A stretch of DNA of 7,256 nt from Candidatus Eiseniibacteriota bacterium (GTDB taxonomy: Bacteria; Eisenbacteria; RBG-16-71-46; JABDJR01). The number at the start of each line of letters is the position of its first letter. Position 1 is the stretch's first letter. Shown in pieces: positions 7,079-7,256 of the stretch. The stretch spans positions 1 to 7,256 of the forward strand of contig JABDJR010000125.1 of assembly GCA_013003415.1 (NCBI GenBank), given 5' to 3'. The notes below the pieces were generated by a model that was not told where the DNA came from, ran no database searches, and worked only from the letters and a program-made list of their open reading frames with translations. The position numbers and the translations under genes were made by a program.

Positions 7079-7256
7079 CTAGCCAAGCGTAAGAATAGCC
7101 ACACCCAATACTGCGATAAGCGCGCCCACAAAGGCTCGCGCGGTGATGCGTTCTTTGAAAACCCAACGCACCAGCGGCAACACAAGAATCGGAACGATCG
7201 CCATGAGGGTGGCGGCAACTCCGGCCTTGGTATAGGTCACGGCCACAAGCGATAGC
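7079..7256 (-). CDS. EamA/DMT-superfamily transporter, C-terminal end (5' part outside window)
   Basis: An open frame enters from the right edge on the minus strand and ends with TAG at 7079; 58 residues are visible. It shows the last part of an EamA repeat: AGVAATLMAIVPILVLPLV (a membrane helix with the conserved Pro), a short loop with KERIT in place of the usual GERLT, and a final helix FVGALIAVLGVAILTLG with the typical Gly-A-xxI-xxGV pattern. Such proteins are inner-membrane carriers with ten helices, often exporters of metabolites or amino acids. The substrate cannot be told. It ends 35 bases before the kinase ATG, so the two may be co-transcribed. Few residues are visible, but the pattern is distinctive. 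Confidence 0.82.
   Translation of the reverse strand, partial: LSLVAVTYTKAGVAATLMAIVPILVLPLVRWVFKERITARAFVGALIAVLGVAILTLG

Noticed and set aside
1..7256. Mobile elements, CRISPR arrays, tRNA or rRNA genes
   Set aside because: No transposase motifs, terminal inverted repeats, regularly spaced direct repeats or cloverleaf sequences were seen on either strand.

Overview
The window looks like a chromosomal segment of a free-living, moderately GC-rich Gram-negative bacterium. The best phylum guess is Acidobacteriota or a relative. The reason is the large membrane-anchored Ser/Thr kinase with an extracytoplasmic PD40 (TolB/WD40-like) propeller, an architecture very common there. The HRDLS catalytic loop also recalls myxobacterial kinases, so this is inference, not proof. 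No tRNA, rRNA, IS element, CRISPR array or phage gene is visible, and coding density is close to complete.

Layout: on the + strand, positions 1-1130 hold the C-terminal ~375 residues of glucose-6-phosphate isomerase (pgi), cut by the left edge. Everything else is on the minus strand and reads right to left: the last 58 codons of an EamA/DMT-type membrane transporter (7079-7256), an 890-residue Ser/Thr kinase with a PD40 propeller (4371-7043), a small gene for a ~65-residue peptide (4070-4267), a radical SAM/SPASM enzyme (2843-4060), and a secreted M64-type zinc metallopeptidase (1132-2835). The M64 gene and pgi converge with one base between their stop codons.

The most interesting part is the compact cassette small peptide - radical SAM/SPASM enzyme - secreted M64 peptidase, with gaps of 9 and 7 bases. 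A short ORF with the best ribosome binding site of the group, directly followed by a SPASM-type radical SAM protein, is the usual look of a ribosomally made, post-translationally modified peptide (RiPP) locus. The peptide has one Cys in an N-terminal Cys-Pro-Pro-Pro stretch, a Gly-rich hinge, a helical middle and a Pro/Asp/His-rich tail. I do not recognise it as PqqA, mycofactocin, SCIFF, His-Xaa-Ser or another familiar precursor class. The peptidase could process the product or be a second substrate or effector. The upstream kinase, about 100 bases away on the same strand, could sense envelope signals for the locus, but nothing in the sequence proves that link. An inverted repeat in front of the peptide gene could fold over its ribosome binding site.
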